Source: Hyphomicrobium sp. (GTDB lineage Bacteria > Pseudomonadota > Alphaproteobacteria > Rhizobiales > Hyphomicrobiaceae). From it: 51,222 bases of DNA. The stretch spans positions 1-51,222 of the forward strand of contig JASBSU010000030.1 in the NCBI GenBank assembly GCA_030148725.1, written 5' to 3'. The translations under genes were made by a program, and so were the position numbers. Of this stretch, positions 43,214 through 51,222 are shown one piece after another (the stretch's first letter is position 1; every line of letters begins with the position of its first letter). The notes beneath the pieces were generated by a model. That model saw only the letters and a program-made list of their open reading frames with translations. It was not told the DNA's origin and made no database searches.

Positions 43214-45979
43214 TTACGTCTCCACGTCGGCGGTCTCTGCCTTTTTGGCGGAGCGCCCTTTCGCAGCTTTCGCCTTGCCGTTCTTCGCCGGCGCTTTGGC
43301 CTTTGCCGCCGGCTTCTCTCCAGCGGCTTTCGCCACCTTGCCAGCTTTGGGTGCAGCCTTCTCCGCGGAGGCGGCTTTGCGCACAGGCTTCTTTTTCTTC
43401 GACGGACCTTTGGCAGCCCGCGCGGCGATCAGCTCGACGGCCTCCGCGACGGTGAGCGTCGAGGGCTCCTTGCCGTTCGGGATCGTCGCGTTGACGTCGC
43501 CGTGCTTCACGTAGGGACCATAGCGGCCCGACAGCACCTCGATCTTGCCGCCGCCATCGGGATGCTCGCCGAGGTCCTTGAGCACCGTCGGCTTGGCGCG
43601 CTGGAAGCGGCTCTTGGCGCCGGCGGCTTTTTCGGCCAGCAGTGTCACGGCCCGGTTGATGCCCACCGAGAACACGTCCTCGATGCTCTCGACGTTGGCG
43701 TACATGCCATCATGCAGAATGAATGGTCCGTAGCGGCCGAGACCGGCGGTGATCTGCTTGCCCGTCTCGGGGTGCAGTCCGACATCGCGCGGTAGCGACA
43801 GAAGCTTCATCGCGAATTCCAGATCGACCGACGCGGCATCGACGCCCTTCGGAATGCTGGAGCGCTTCGGCTTCTCATCGTCCGAGCCCTCGCCGAGCTG
43901 CAGGTAGGGTCCGAAGCGGCCGGTGCGCAGCGTCACGGCAAGGCCGGTATCGGGATCATAGCCCAGCAGCTTCCCGTCGGGACCGGCAGCGTCCGGATCG
44001 CCCTGTCCGTTCACATCGCTGAGCTGGCGCGTGAACCGGCACTCGGGGTAATTCCCGCAGCCTATGAAGGCGCCGTACTTGCCCGAGATCTTGAGGCTGA
44101 GACGACCCGTCTTGCACGACGGGCACGAGCGCGGATCCGAGCCATCCTCGCGTGCCGGGAAGACGTGCGGGCCTAAGATCTCGTTCAGCGCCTCCAGCAC
44201 CTCGCCGACGCGCAGGTCTTTGGTGTCGTCGACGGCGCCCGTGAAATCCTTCCAGAAATCGCGCAAGACATCCTTCCAGGCGAGCTTGCCGTCCGAGATG
44301 AGATCGAGCTTGTCCTCGAGGTCGGCGGTGAAATCGTATTCGACATAGCGCTTGAAGAAGCCTTCCAGGAACGCCGTGACGAGGCGTCCCTTGTCCTCCG
44401 GAATGAGCCGCTTCTTGTCGACGCGCACGTAATCGCGTTCCTGCAGCACCGCGAGCGTCGAGGCATATGTCGACGGCCGGCCGATACCGAGCTCTTCCAG
44501 CTTCTTGACCAGCGTCGCCTCTGAGTAGCGCGGCGGCGGCTGCGTGAAATGCTGCTCCGCTTCGATGGCGCGGTCGCTGACCTTGTCACCTTCGCTCAGC
44601 GCCGGCAGGCGGCGGCTCGCGTCGTCTTCGTCGGGCGCAACGTCGTCCTTGCCTTTGCTGGCGTGCAGGCGCTCGTCGCGGCCTTCCTCGTACACTTTGA
44701 GGAAGCCGTCGAACTGGATGACCGAGCCCGTTGCGCGCAGCGTGTAGGTCTTGCCGTCGCGACCCTTCACCTCGATGTCGGCCGTCGTCTGCTCGACCTC
44801 GGCCGAGGCCATCTGGCTTGCAACAGCGCGCTTCCACACGAGGTCGTAGAGCCGTGCCTGATCCTTATCGAGGTACTTCGCGACATCGGAGGGCCGGCGG
44901 TTCACGTCGGTCGGGCGAATGGCCTCGTGCGCTTCCTGGGCGTTCTTGGCCTTGGTCTTGTACTCGCGGATGAACGGCGCGACGTAGCGCTGCGAATATT
45001 CGCGCGCAATCATTCCGCGTATGGAGTTGATGGCCTCCGGCACGATCGTCACGCCGTCGGTTCGCATATAAGTAATGAGGCCGACCGTCTCGCCGCCGAT
45101 GTCGACGCCCTCATAGAGGCGCTGCGCCACCTGCATGGTGTGCTTGGCCGAGAAGCCGAGCTTGCGCGAAGCGTCCATCTGTAGCGTCGAGGTCGCGAAC
45201 GGCGGCCAGGGATTGCGCTTTACGGCTTTCTTTTCCGTCGACACGACGCGGAAGTCGCCCTTCTCGATCGCCGCCTTGATGGCGTTGGCGACGTCCCCGG
45301 TCTTAATGTCGAGCTTCTTCAGCGTCACGCCGTCGATCGCGTTGAGCCGCGCCGGAAATTCTTCGCCCTTGGCCGTCGCCATCGTCGCGTCGATGGTCCA
45401 GTACTCGTCGGTCCTGAAGATCTCGATCTCGCGCTCGCGGTCGCAGACAAGGCGCAGCGCCACGGACTGCACGCGCCCGGCCGAACGGGCGCCCGGCAGT
45501 TTGCGCCACAGGACCGGCGACAGGGTGAAGCCGACGAGATAGTCGAGCGCACGCCGCGCGAGGTAAGCGGAGACCAGCGGGGTGTCGATCTTCCGCGGCT
45601 CCGAAAGGGCGGTGAGGATCGCTTGCTTGGTCACGGCGTTGAAGGCGACGCGCTCGACCGGCGTACCCTTCTTGAGAGCCTTCTTCTGCTCCAGTATCTG
45701 CAGGATGTGCCAGGAGATGGCCTCGCCCTCGCGATCAGGGTCGGTGGCGAGGATCAGCTTGTCGGCATTTCTAACTGCGTCGGTAATTTCCTTGATGATT
45801 TTCTGAGACTTAGCGTCTACGTCCCAGTGCATCTCGAAGTCTTTGTCGGGCTCGACCGAGCCGTTTTTGGCCGGCAGGTCGCGCACGTGGCCGAACGAAG
45901 GGATCACCTTGTAGCCGCTGCCCAGGTACTTGTTGATGGTCTTGGCCTTGGCAGCCGATTCGACGATTACGACGTTCAT
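43214..45979 (-). CDS. topA: DNA topoisomerase I
   Basis: This 921-residue type IA topoisomerase relaxes negative supercoils. The TOPRIM domain (1-140) has the Mg site DPDREGE at 80-86; the catalytic tyrosine is Tyr304 in GLITYMRTDG. One four-cysteine zinc finger follows (CPSCKTGRLS with GCGNYPECRF), then topoisomerase C-terminal repeats (RTGRFGPYLQLG, GLGRYGPFILHDG, LSGRYGPYVKHGD). The last 70 residues are a Lys/Ala-rich basic tail resembling histone H1-like sequences, common in this order, which probably holds DNA. It is the third gene of plsY-dprA-topA-rnr, 450 bases after dprA, so it probably has its own promoter. Confidence 0.97.
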   Translation of the reverse strand: MNVVIVESAAKAKTINKYLGSGYKVIPSFGHVRDLPAKNGSVEPDKDFEMHWDVDAKSQKIIKEITDAVRNADKLILATDPDREGEAISWHILQILEQKKALKKGTPVERVAFNAVTKQAILTALSEPRKIDTPLVSAYLARRALDYLVGFTLSPVLWRKLPGARSAGRVQSVALRLVCDREREIEIFRTDEYWTIDATMATAKGEEFPARLNAIDGVTLKKLDIKTGDVANAIKAAIEKGDFRVVSTEKKAVKRNPWPPFATSTLQMDASRKLGFSAKHTMQVAQRLYEGVDIGGETVGLITYMRTDGVTIVPEAINSIRGMIAREYSQRYVAPFIREYKTKAKNAQEAHEAIRPTDVNRRPSDVAKYLDKDQARLYDLVWKRAVASQMASAEVEQTTADIEVKGRDGKTYTLRATGSVIQFDGFLKVYEEGRDERLHASKGKDDVAPDEDDASRRLPALSEGDKVSDRAIEAEQHFTQPPPRYSEATLVKKLEELGIGRPSTYASTLAVLQERDYVRVDKKRLIPEDKGRLVTAFLEGFFKRYVEYDFTADLEDKLDLISDGKLAWKDVLRDFWKDFTGAVDDTKDLRVGEVLEALNEILGPHVFPAREDGSDPRSCPSCKTGRLSLKISGKYGAFIGCGNYPECRFTRQLSDVNGQGDPDAAGPDGKLLGYDPDTGLAVTLRTGRFGPYLQLGEGSDDEKPKRSSIPKGVDAASVDLEFAMKLLSLPRDVGLHPETGKQITAGLGRYGPFILHDGMYANVESIEDVFSVGINRAVTLLAEKAAGAKSRFQRAKPTVLKDLGEHPDGGGKIEVLSGRYGPYVKHGDVNATIPNGKEPSTLTVAEAVELIAARAAKGPSKKKKPVRKAASAEKAAPKAGKVAKAAGEKPAAKAKAPAKNGKAKAAKGRSAKKAETADVET

Positions 45980-46217
45980 CTAGGAGCTTTCAGCTGGCGC
46001 CGACGGGTTGGGCTGCGGACAAGAGGTTAATACGCCAAGTGTCCGTGGCCGTCCGGGAGATATTCCGGATCTGGTCGGGCCGGGAACATGGGTTAGGATT
46101 GTGGCGGTGTCAAACGAGCTGCGCGCTTGACGGGAACGATTGGCAGATTGCAATCTAAAATTGTGAATGGTATTTAGCTCGCCTGCTTGACGCAAAGAGG
46201 CCGGGGTGAGCACAAGC

Positions 46218-46400
46218 ATGACGGGATCACACGACCGCAACGCAGCGTATTCGCCCAACAGCCGCGAAAGCTTAAGCTACATCTGCGATATCATAATCGA
46301 ACTCCGGAATTTGGCCGAACGCTCGGGTCAGAAGACCCTGTCCGCCATCCTGAGTGCGGCCCTCACCGAGGCGCGGATACAACAAGACCAAGAGGGCTGA
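46218..46400 (+). CDS. Small helical protein conserved in alphaproteobacteria (tentative)
   Basis: This 60-residue protein reads NSRESLSYICDIIIELRNLA, then ERSGQKTLSAILSAALTEAR, an amphipathic two-helix pattern like small proteins of unknown function seen in other alphaproteobacteria. GGTGAG lies 7 nt before the ATG at 46218; a GTG at 46206 is in frame with AAGAGG upstream. It stands between topA and dprA on the opposite strand and converges on dprA. No membrane segment or cysteine pair is present. The function is unknown. Confidence 0.65.
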   Translation: MTGSHDRNAAYSPNSRESLSYICDIIIELRNLAERSGQKTLSAILSAALTEARIQQDQEG

Positions 46401-46429
46401 GCGAAGAGGCAAACCGCGCTACCGGCCAC

Positions 46430-47569
46430 CTAGCGTTGCGACTCGGTCAACGAGACCAGTCCGCCGCCGTGCCTCTCGAGGCGCCCCGCGAGCGCCAGTT
46501 CCATCAGCGCAATTTGGACACTGCGGACCGAAAGCCCGGTGCTGCGTGCAAGGCTGTCCGTATCGACCGGCGCGGGGCCCAGTGCGGCCAGCACCCGGCC
46601 GCGATCGCCTTCCGAGATTTCGATCGGTATCGGCTGCGGAGCCTCTTCCTCCTCGCGCAGATGCAGGGTCGGCGCTTTCATCAGCGGCGACAGCGCGGAA
46701 ACGACGTCCGCCGCCTCGGTCACCAGTGTAGCCCCTGATTTCAGCAGCTTGTTCGTGCCTTCCGCCCTCGGATCGAGCGGATGGCCGGGCACGGCGAACA
46801 CCTCGCGCCCCTGCTCGGCTGCTAGACGCGCCGTCACCAGGCTTCCCGAACGACGCGCCGCTTCAACGATCACCACGCCGAGCGACAACCCAGAGACGAT
46901 GCGGTTGCGACGCGGAAAATCCTGCGCTCGCGGTGTGAACCCGAACGACATCTCGCTGACGAGAAGGCCGCGTTCGCCGATGGTGCGCTGCAGCTCCTCG
47001 TGCTCCGGCGGATAAAAGAAGTCGAGGCCCCCCGCGAGCACGGCGACAGTTCCGGTATCGAGGGAGGCCTGATGCGCCGCCGCGTCGATCCCGCGCGCCA
47101 GCCCTGACGCCACGACAAACCCCGCGCGACCGATGTCGCCCGCGAGCTGCCGCGCGAGCTTGGTACCCGCCGCCGAGCATTGCCGCGACCCGACGATGCC
47201 GACCGTCTGCCTTTGCAAAAGACCAGTATCGCCTTTGACGAACAGCAACGGAGGTGGGGCATCCAAGGCCGCCAGCGGCGTCGGGTAGGCAGCCTCGCCG
47301 ACCACCAGCAGTTGCGCACCGAAACGGCGCGCGCGCTCCAATTCCATCTCCGCTTCGCCACGCGCCGCAATGCGAATGACGCGCCGGAAACCGCCGCGGT
47401 GCGACAGCTCAGGCAGCGCCTCGAGCGCAGCCGAAGCAGTGCCGTAGTGCTGCAAAAGCTCACGATAGGTAACGGGGCCGACGTTCTCGGAGCGGATCAG
47501 TCGGATCGCCGCTATGCGCTCCTCGTCCGGCAGTGGCGCTGAACCGCGCTGGGGCTCACGCCTTGGCAC
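46430..47569 (-). CDS. dprA: DNA-processing protein DprA
   Basis: This 379-residue protein binds incoming single-stranded DNA during natural transformation and loads RecA. The Rossmann core has [74 protein letters not shown], then [20 protein letters not shown] and [10 protein letters not shown]. An N-terminal SAM-like part and a C-terminal winged helix (DML1-like, about 320-375) flank it. GTG at 47569 is chosen because GAGG precedes it and it overlaps the plsY end by 14 nt; a TTG at 47596 in frame has less support. Its presence does not prove competence. Confidence 0.94.
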   Translation of the reverse strand: MPRREPQRGSAPLPDEERIAAIRLIRSENVGPVTYRELLQHYGTASAALEALPELSHRGGFRRVIRIAARGEAEMELERARRFGAQLLVVGEAAYPTPLAALDAPPPLLFVKGDTGLLQRQTVGIVGSRQCSAAGTKLARQLAGDIGRAGFVVASGLARGIDAAAHQASLDTGTVAVLAGGLDFFYPPEHEELQRTIGERGLLVSEMSFGFTPRAQDFPRRNRIVSGLSLGVVIVEAARRSGSLVTARLAAEQGREVFAVPGHPLDPRAEGTNKLLKSGATLVTEAADVVSALSPLMKAPTLHLREEEEAPQPIPIEISEGDRGRVLAALGPAPVDTDSLARSTGLSVRSVQIALMELALAGRLERHGGGLVSLTESQR

Positions 47570-48173
47570 CGATCCTCGGCTCCTCTCCGGCGGCAAGTCG
47601 GCGGATATTGGTACGGTGCTTGTAGATCAGCAGCGCCGACATGAGACCGGCGAGAAGGCCCGTGGCGTTGTCGCCGGCAACGACCAGCCCAACGGGCGTT
47701 ACGAGCGCCGCGATCAGTGCCGACAGCGAGGAATAGCGCGTCAGGATTGCGACCAGCAGCCAAATCCCGCAGAACGCCAGCGCCGCGCGCCAATCGACGC
47801 CGAGCAGCACGCCAATGTAGGTGGCAACGCCTTTGCCGCCGCGAAATCCGAGCCACGCCGGAAAGATGTGCCCGAGGAATGCCGCGAGCCCGGCGACCAG
47901 AGATGCCAGGATCGCCACGCCACCCTGCGCACCAAGCCAATAGCCGACCAGAACCGCCGCGGTGCCTTTCAGTGCGTCGAGCAGCAGCGTCAGCGCCGCC
48001 AGCCCTTTGTTGCCCGTGCGCAGGACGTTCGTCGCACCGATGTTGCCAGAGCCGATCTTGCGAACGTCGCCAAGGCCCGCCGCCCGCGTCAGGAGCAACC
48101 CGAACGGGATAGAGCCGAGCAGATAGCCGACCGCCGCTGCAAGCAGCGTATGCCAGTTGAAAAAGGTGTCCAT
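47556..48173 (-). CDS. plsY: Glycerol-3-phosphate acyltransferase PlsY
   Basis: This 205-residue inner-membrane enzyme transfers acyl groups from acyl-phosphate to glycerol 3-phosphate, the first step of phospholipid synthesis, with PlsX. Motifs: [11 protein letters not shown], then [14 protein letters not shown] and [18 protein letters not shown], the last holding the phosphate-binding Gly-rich loop. Five membrane helices are predicted. The ATG at 48173 lacks a clear ribosome binding site, so coupling to the upstream pyrC end is likely. It overlaps dprA by 14 nt. Confidence 0.95.
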   Translation of the reverse strand: MDTFFNWHTLLAAAVGYLLGSIPFGLLLTRAAGLGDVRKIGSGNIGATNVLRTGNKGLAALTLLLDALKGTAAVLVGYWLGAQGGVAILASLVAGLAAFLGHIFPAWLGFRGGKGVATYIGVLLGVDWRAALAFCGIWLLVAILTRYSSLSALIAALVTPVGLVVAGDNATGLLAGLMSALLIYKHRTNIRRLAAGEEPRIGAKA

Positions 48174-48201
48174 GCCGAGCGGAATGTCTTCGAGCGACCC
48201 G

Positions 48202-49551
48202 TTAGTTTCGCTCGCCAGGGTACTGGTAGACCGTTTCCCCCGCAACCAGCGTGCGCAGCACCCGGCCCTGCATCTTGCTCTCGTCGAACGGCGTGTTCTT
48301 TGAGCGCGAGCGCAGCAGATCCTTATTCACGACCCACGGCTCGCCGGGATCGAACAATAAGATGTCGGCGATAGCGCCCTTGGCAAGGCGCCCCGAGTGC
48401 AGGCCGAGCAGCCGCGCCGGATTGATGGTCATCGCGCGCAGCACCGTCATCAGCGGCAATTCGCCGGAATGGAAGAGGCGCAGCGCGGCAGGTAGCAGCG
48501 TCTCGAGGCCGACCGCGCCATCGGTCGCCTCGGCGAATGGACGACGCTTGTCGTCTGCGTCCTGCGGATCGTGGCTCGACACGATGATGTCGATGTCGCC
48601 CGAGGCGAGGCCCTCGACCATCGCCGCGCGATCGCCGTCGCTGCGCAGCGGAGGCCGCATCTTGAGGAAGGTGCGATAGGAGCCGATGTCGTTCTCGTTC
48701 AGCGTCAGGTGATTGATCGAGACGCCGCACGTCACCGGCAGCTTGCGCGCCTTGGCGTTGCGGATTACCTCCAAGCTCTCCGCGCAGCTGATCGTCGCCG
48801 CGTGATAGCGCCCATTGGTCATCTCGACGAGCCGCACATCGCGTTCCAGCAGGATCGTCTCCGACATCTTCGGCACGCCCGGCAGCCCGAGGCGCGCCGC
48901 CACCTCGCCCGAATTCATCGCACCGCTGGAGGCGAGATAGGGATCCTCGGTGTGGTGCACGATGAGCGCGCCGAAGTCGCGACTGTAGAGCAGCACGTTG
49001 CGCATCACGCGCGTATTGGCAACGGATGTCTTGCCGTTAGAGAAGGCGATGGCGCCGGCCCGCTTCAACAGGCCGATCTCCGTCATTTCCTCGCCCTTGA
49101 GGCCCTTGGTCATCGCCGCCATCGTGTGGATGTGCACGATGGCGTTGTCGCGGGCGCGCCGCTGGATGAAATCGACGAGCGACACCTGGTCGATCACCGG
49201 GTTGGTGTCCGGCATCACCACGATCGTCGTCACGCCGCCTGCGGCCGCCGCATGGCTTGCCGTTTTAAGCGTCTCCCGATGCTCATAGCCGGGCTCGCCC
49301 GTGAACACCTGGGCATCGATGAGGCCGGGCGCCAGCACGTGGCCTTTGCAATCGATGACGTTGGCCCCTTCCGGCGCGTTGCGGCGAAGGTGCGGTCCGA
49401 CATCGGCGATCTGCCCCTCGCGCACCACGAGGCCGCCCGGCTCGTCGGTGTTGGAGGCGGGATCAATGATGCGCGCGTTGATGAACGCCGTCGCGGCCGC
49501 GGATTTTGTCTCGCGCGCTGAGCGTTTTGCTGTGGTCGATGTTGCGTTCAT
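48202..49551 (-). CDS. pyrC: Dihydroorotase-like protein PyrC lacking the HxH metal motif
   Basis: This 449-residue amidohydrolase-fold protein has the class I dihydroorotase layout: [19 protein letters not shown] at the first metal site, [59 protein letters not shown] and SRSKNTPF. In active enzymes the first metal site reads DxHxH; here it is DAQVF, so both histidines are missing. This matches non-catalytic PyrC (PyrX) subunits that scaffold aspartate carbamoyltransferase in Pseudomonas and are annotated pyrC in this order. Its ATG overlaps the pyrB stop (ATGA). A second, active dihydroorotase is expected elsewhere. Confidence 0.92.
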   Translation of the reverse strand: MNATSTTAKRSARETKSAAATAFINARIIDPASNTDEPGGLVVREGQIADVGPHLRRNAPEGANVIDCKGHVLAPGLIDAQVFTGEPGYEHRETLKTASHAAAAGGVTTIVVMPDTNPVIDQVSLVDFIQRRARDNAIVHIHTMAAMTKGLKGEEMTEIGLLKRAGAIAFSNGKTSVANTRVMRNVLLYSRDFGALIVHHTEDPYLASSGAMNSGEVAARLGLPGVPKMSETILLERDVRLVEMTNGRYHAATISCAESLEVIRNAKARKLPVTCGVSINHLTLNENDIGSYRTFLKMRPPLRSDGDRAAMVEGLASGDIDIIVSSHDPQDADDKRRPFAEATDGAVGLETLLPAALRLFHSGELPLMTVLRAMTINPARLLGLHSGRLAKGAIADILLFDPGEPWVVNKDLLRSRSKNTPFDESKMQGRVLRTLVAGETVYQYPGERN

Positions 49552-50507
49552 TTTTTCGGCAGGTTGCGGGCCAGCGCCTCGAGCACCGCCATGCGCACGG
49601 CAACGCCCATCTCCACCTGCTCGCGAATGACGCTGGAGGAATGATCGGCAACCGTGGAGGCGATTTCGACGCCGCGGTTCATGGGGCCGGGGTGCATGAC
49701 GATAGCGTCGGGCTTGGCGCGTGCGAGCTTTTCGTGATCGAGGCCGAAGAAGTGGAAATATTCGCGCGTCGAGGGAACGTAGGAGCCCTCCATGCGCTCG
49801 CGCTGCAGCCGCAGCATCATGACGACGTCGGCGCCGTCGAGCGCCTTCCACATATCGGTGAAAACTTCCGCTCCGAGGCGCTCCGGTGAGGCCGGCAGCA
49901 GCGTCGAGGGCGCAGCAAGGCGCACGCGCGCCCCGAGCGTGTTGAGCACCACGATGTTCGAGCGCGCGACACGGCTATGCAGGATGTCGCCGCAGATCGC
50001 CACGGTCAGCCCCCCGACGCGGCCCTTCGCGCGCCGGATCGTCAGGGCATCGAGCAGCGCTTGCGTCGGATGCTGGTGCGCACCGTCACCGGCATTGACC
50101 ACCGAGCAGTCGATCTTCTGCGCCAGCAGCTCGACGGCACCGGCCGCGTGATGACGCACCACGATGATGTCGGGACGCATGGCGTTGAGCGTCATGGCCG
50201 TGTCGATGAGCGTCTCGCCCTTCTGCACCGAGGAGGTCGAGACGTTCATGTTCATGACGTCTGCGGACAGCCGCTTGCCCGCCATCTCGAACGATGACTG
50301 GGTGCGCGTCGACGCTTCATAGAAGAGATTGATCAGCGTTCGCCCGCGAAGGACGTCACGCTTCTTGCCGGCTTGGCGATTTTCGTCGGCGTTCCGGTCC
50401 GCGAGATCGAGGAGAAAATTGATCTCCTGCGCACTCAACCCCTCGACAGTGAGGAGATGGCGATGCGGAAAGTGGAGCGCCTCGACTTTGGCTGCTGCAT
50501 TGGTCAT
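49548..50507 (-). CDS. pyrB: Aspartate carbamoyltransferase catalytic subunit
   Basis: This 319-residue enzyme makes carbamoyl-aspartate from carbamoyl phosphate and aspartate, step two of pyrimidine synthesis. Landmarks are the carbamoyl-phosphate loop [36 protein letters not shown] with the catalytic His, [22 protein letters not shown] and [12 protein letters not shown]. No regulatory PyrI is adjacent. The downstream PyrC-like gene overlaps and likely forms the holoenzyme with it. ATG at 50507 is used; the ribosome binding site is not evident and the frame is open to 50546. Confidence 0.95.
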   Translation of the reverse strand: MTNAAAKVEALHFPHRHLLTVEGLSAQEINFLLDLADRNADENRQAGKKRDVLRGRTLINLFYEASTRTQSSFEMAGKRLSADVMNMNVSTSSVQKGETLIDTAMTLNAMRPDIIVVRHHAAGAVELLAQKIDCSVVNAGDGAHQHPTQALLDALTIRRAKGRVGGLTVAICGDILHSRVARSNIVVLNTLGARVRLAAPSTLLPASPERLGAEVFTDMWKALDGADVVMMLRLQRERMEGSYVPSTREYFHFFGLDHEKLARAKPDAIVMHPGPMNRGVEIASTVADHSSSVIREQVEMGVAVRMAVLEALARNLPKK

Positions 50508-50635
50508 TAAAGGCGTTTGTATAGGCAGACTCCGCCTCCTCGGCAACCACGCTCACGTACCCGCTCAGCATGAGCTGGGGAATACGTTAAGGGCGAGTAG
50601 CGCCACAAGGCCATCAAAGACGCTAAACTGCTGAA

Positions 50636-51222
50636 ATGGTCGCACCCGGTTCAACGCACGACGTTTTCAATCAGCCTCCTCCTTTCGAGGATGTGAATCT
50701 TTTTACCTCGGACGCGGCGCTCTTCGATGCCGTCGAGCGTGAGGGCGCGGGACATGCGGCAAAGTCTCTCGAGGCTTTTGGCAGGATCGCCGGAAGTGCG
50801 CAGGCGCTGGAGAGCGCACGCACCGCCAACACTGAATTGCCGAAGCTCGCGACGCACGACCGATACGGCAATCGCTGCGACCGGGTGACCTTCCACCCCG
50901 CGTATCATGCCCTGATGCGGGTGAGCTGCGCTCACGGATTGCATAGCTCGATCTGGTCTCACCTGATGAAGCCGGGCGAGCCACGCCCCATCGGAGCCTA
51001 CGTCGCCCGTGCCGGCGCCTTCTATATGGCGACCCAGATGGAGGCCGGGCACTGCTGCCCCGTCACCATGACCAGCGCCGCCGTGCCCGTGCTGCTGCAG
51101 CAACCCGACGTCGCGGCGGATTGGGTGCCGCGCATCCTGCCGTTCGACTACGACCCGAGCTTCGCGCCCCCTGCGGCCAAGACCGCCCTGACGCTCGGCA
51201 TGGGCATGACCGAGAAGCAGGG
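50636..51222 (+). CDS. aidB: AidB-type acyl-CoA dehydrogenase (5' part, runs off the window)
   Basis: The first 195 residues are present. The opening (HDVFNQPPPFEDVNLFTSDA) and YHALMRVSCAHGLHSS, PVTMTSAAVPVLLQQP, RILPFDYDPSF and LGMGMTEKQG match the AidB group of FAD-dependent acyl-CoA dehydrogenases. AidB is induced in the alkylation response in E. coli and binds DNA; close relatives may act on isovaleryl-CoA-like substrates. The ATG at 50636 has no clear ribosome binding site. It is divergent from pyrB; the 128-base gap must hold both promoters. The FAD-binding C-terminal half is outside the window. Confidence 0.9.
   Translation, partial: MVAPGSTHDVFNQPPPFEDVNLFTSDAALFDAVEREGAGHAAKSLEAFGRIAGSAQALESARTANTELPKLATHDRYGNRCDRVTFHPAYHALMRVSCAHGLHSSIWSHLMKPGEPRPIGAYVARAGAFYMATQMEAGHCCPVTMTSAAVPVLLQQPDVAADWVPRILPFDYDPSFAPPAAKTALTLGMGMTEKQ

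Overview
The window is GC-rich chromosomal DNA, densely packed, with short gaps and many overlapping start and stop codons. The gene set points to an alphaproteobacterium of the order Hyphomicrobiales (Rhizobiales), possibly Hyphomicrobiaceae-like. Indicators are divK-pleD, an EipB (DUF1849) envelope protein, a DUF3572 protein, a PyrC lacking its metal-binding HxH motif directly after pyrB, a ClpA with a long charged tail, a phasin, and the order pyrB-pyrC-plsY-dprA-topA-rnr-DUF983-rpmG on one strand. No phage, insertion sequence, CRISPR array, rRNA or tRNA was seen. The genus cannot be fixed from the sequence alone.

Layout. 1-3.8 kb: 5' end of an unknown gene, cytochrome b561, RhlE helicase and an aquaporin with an unusual selectivity filter. 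4-7.5 kb: a membrane fatty-acid desaturase, then a RuBisCO-like protein (form IV) overlapping a cupin gene, the gene pair of the methylthioadenosine-isoprenoid shunt; then a small membrane protein. 7.6-9.3 kb: a two-part L,D-transpeptidase. 9.6-13.2 kb: a small regulon of unknown function (DUF4173 membrane protein, a coupled 71-residue ORF, a winged-helix regulator and its partner membrane protein) with two near-identical 17-bp palindromes, beside a DJ-1/PfpI enzyme. 13.3-19.2 kb: outer-membrane barrel, parE, an unknown protein, an EamA exporter and panC. 19.4-24.2 kb: putA, then a VWA-protein/J-domain-protein pair. 24.2-29.7 kb: a D,D-carboxypeptidase with SPOR domain, a phasin and clpS-clpA. 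29.7-37.5 kb: a secreted patatin-like pseudoenzyme, an MHS-type transporter, a small cysteine-containing secreted protein, HIT, FemAB-like, GDPD and RidA proteins, EipB and DUF3572. 37.6-39.5 kb: the cell-cycle genes divK-pleD behind a CtrA-like box and two GANTC sites. 39.5-40.06 kb: a gene-free stretch with several strong consecutive hairpins, one showing CCTCCT in its loop. 40.06-50.5 kb: the conserved rpmG to pyrB block. 50.6 kb to the end: the start of an AidB-type acyl-CoA dehydrogenase.

Most of the window is housekeeping. The parts most worth following up are the structured region at 39.7-39.96 kb, the RuBisCO-like/cupin pair, the palindrome-marked regulon at 9.6-12.4 kb, and proteins that keep a fold but have lost or changed key residues (patatin, PyrC, aquaporin, RuBisCO-like protein).
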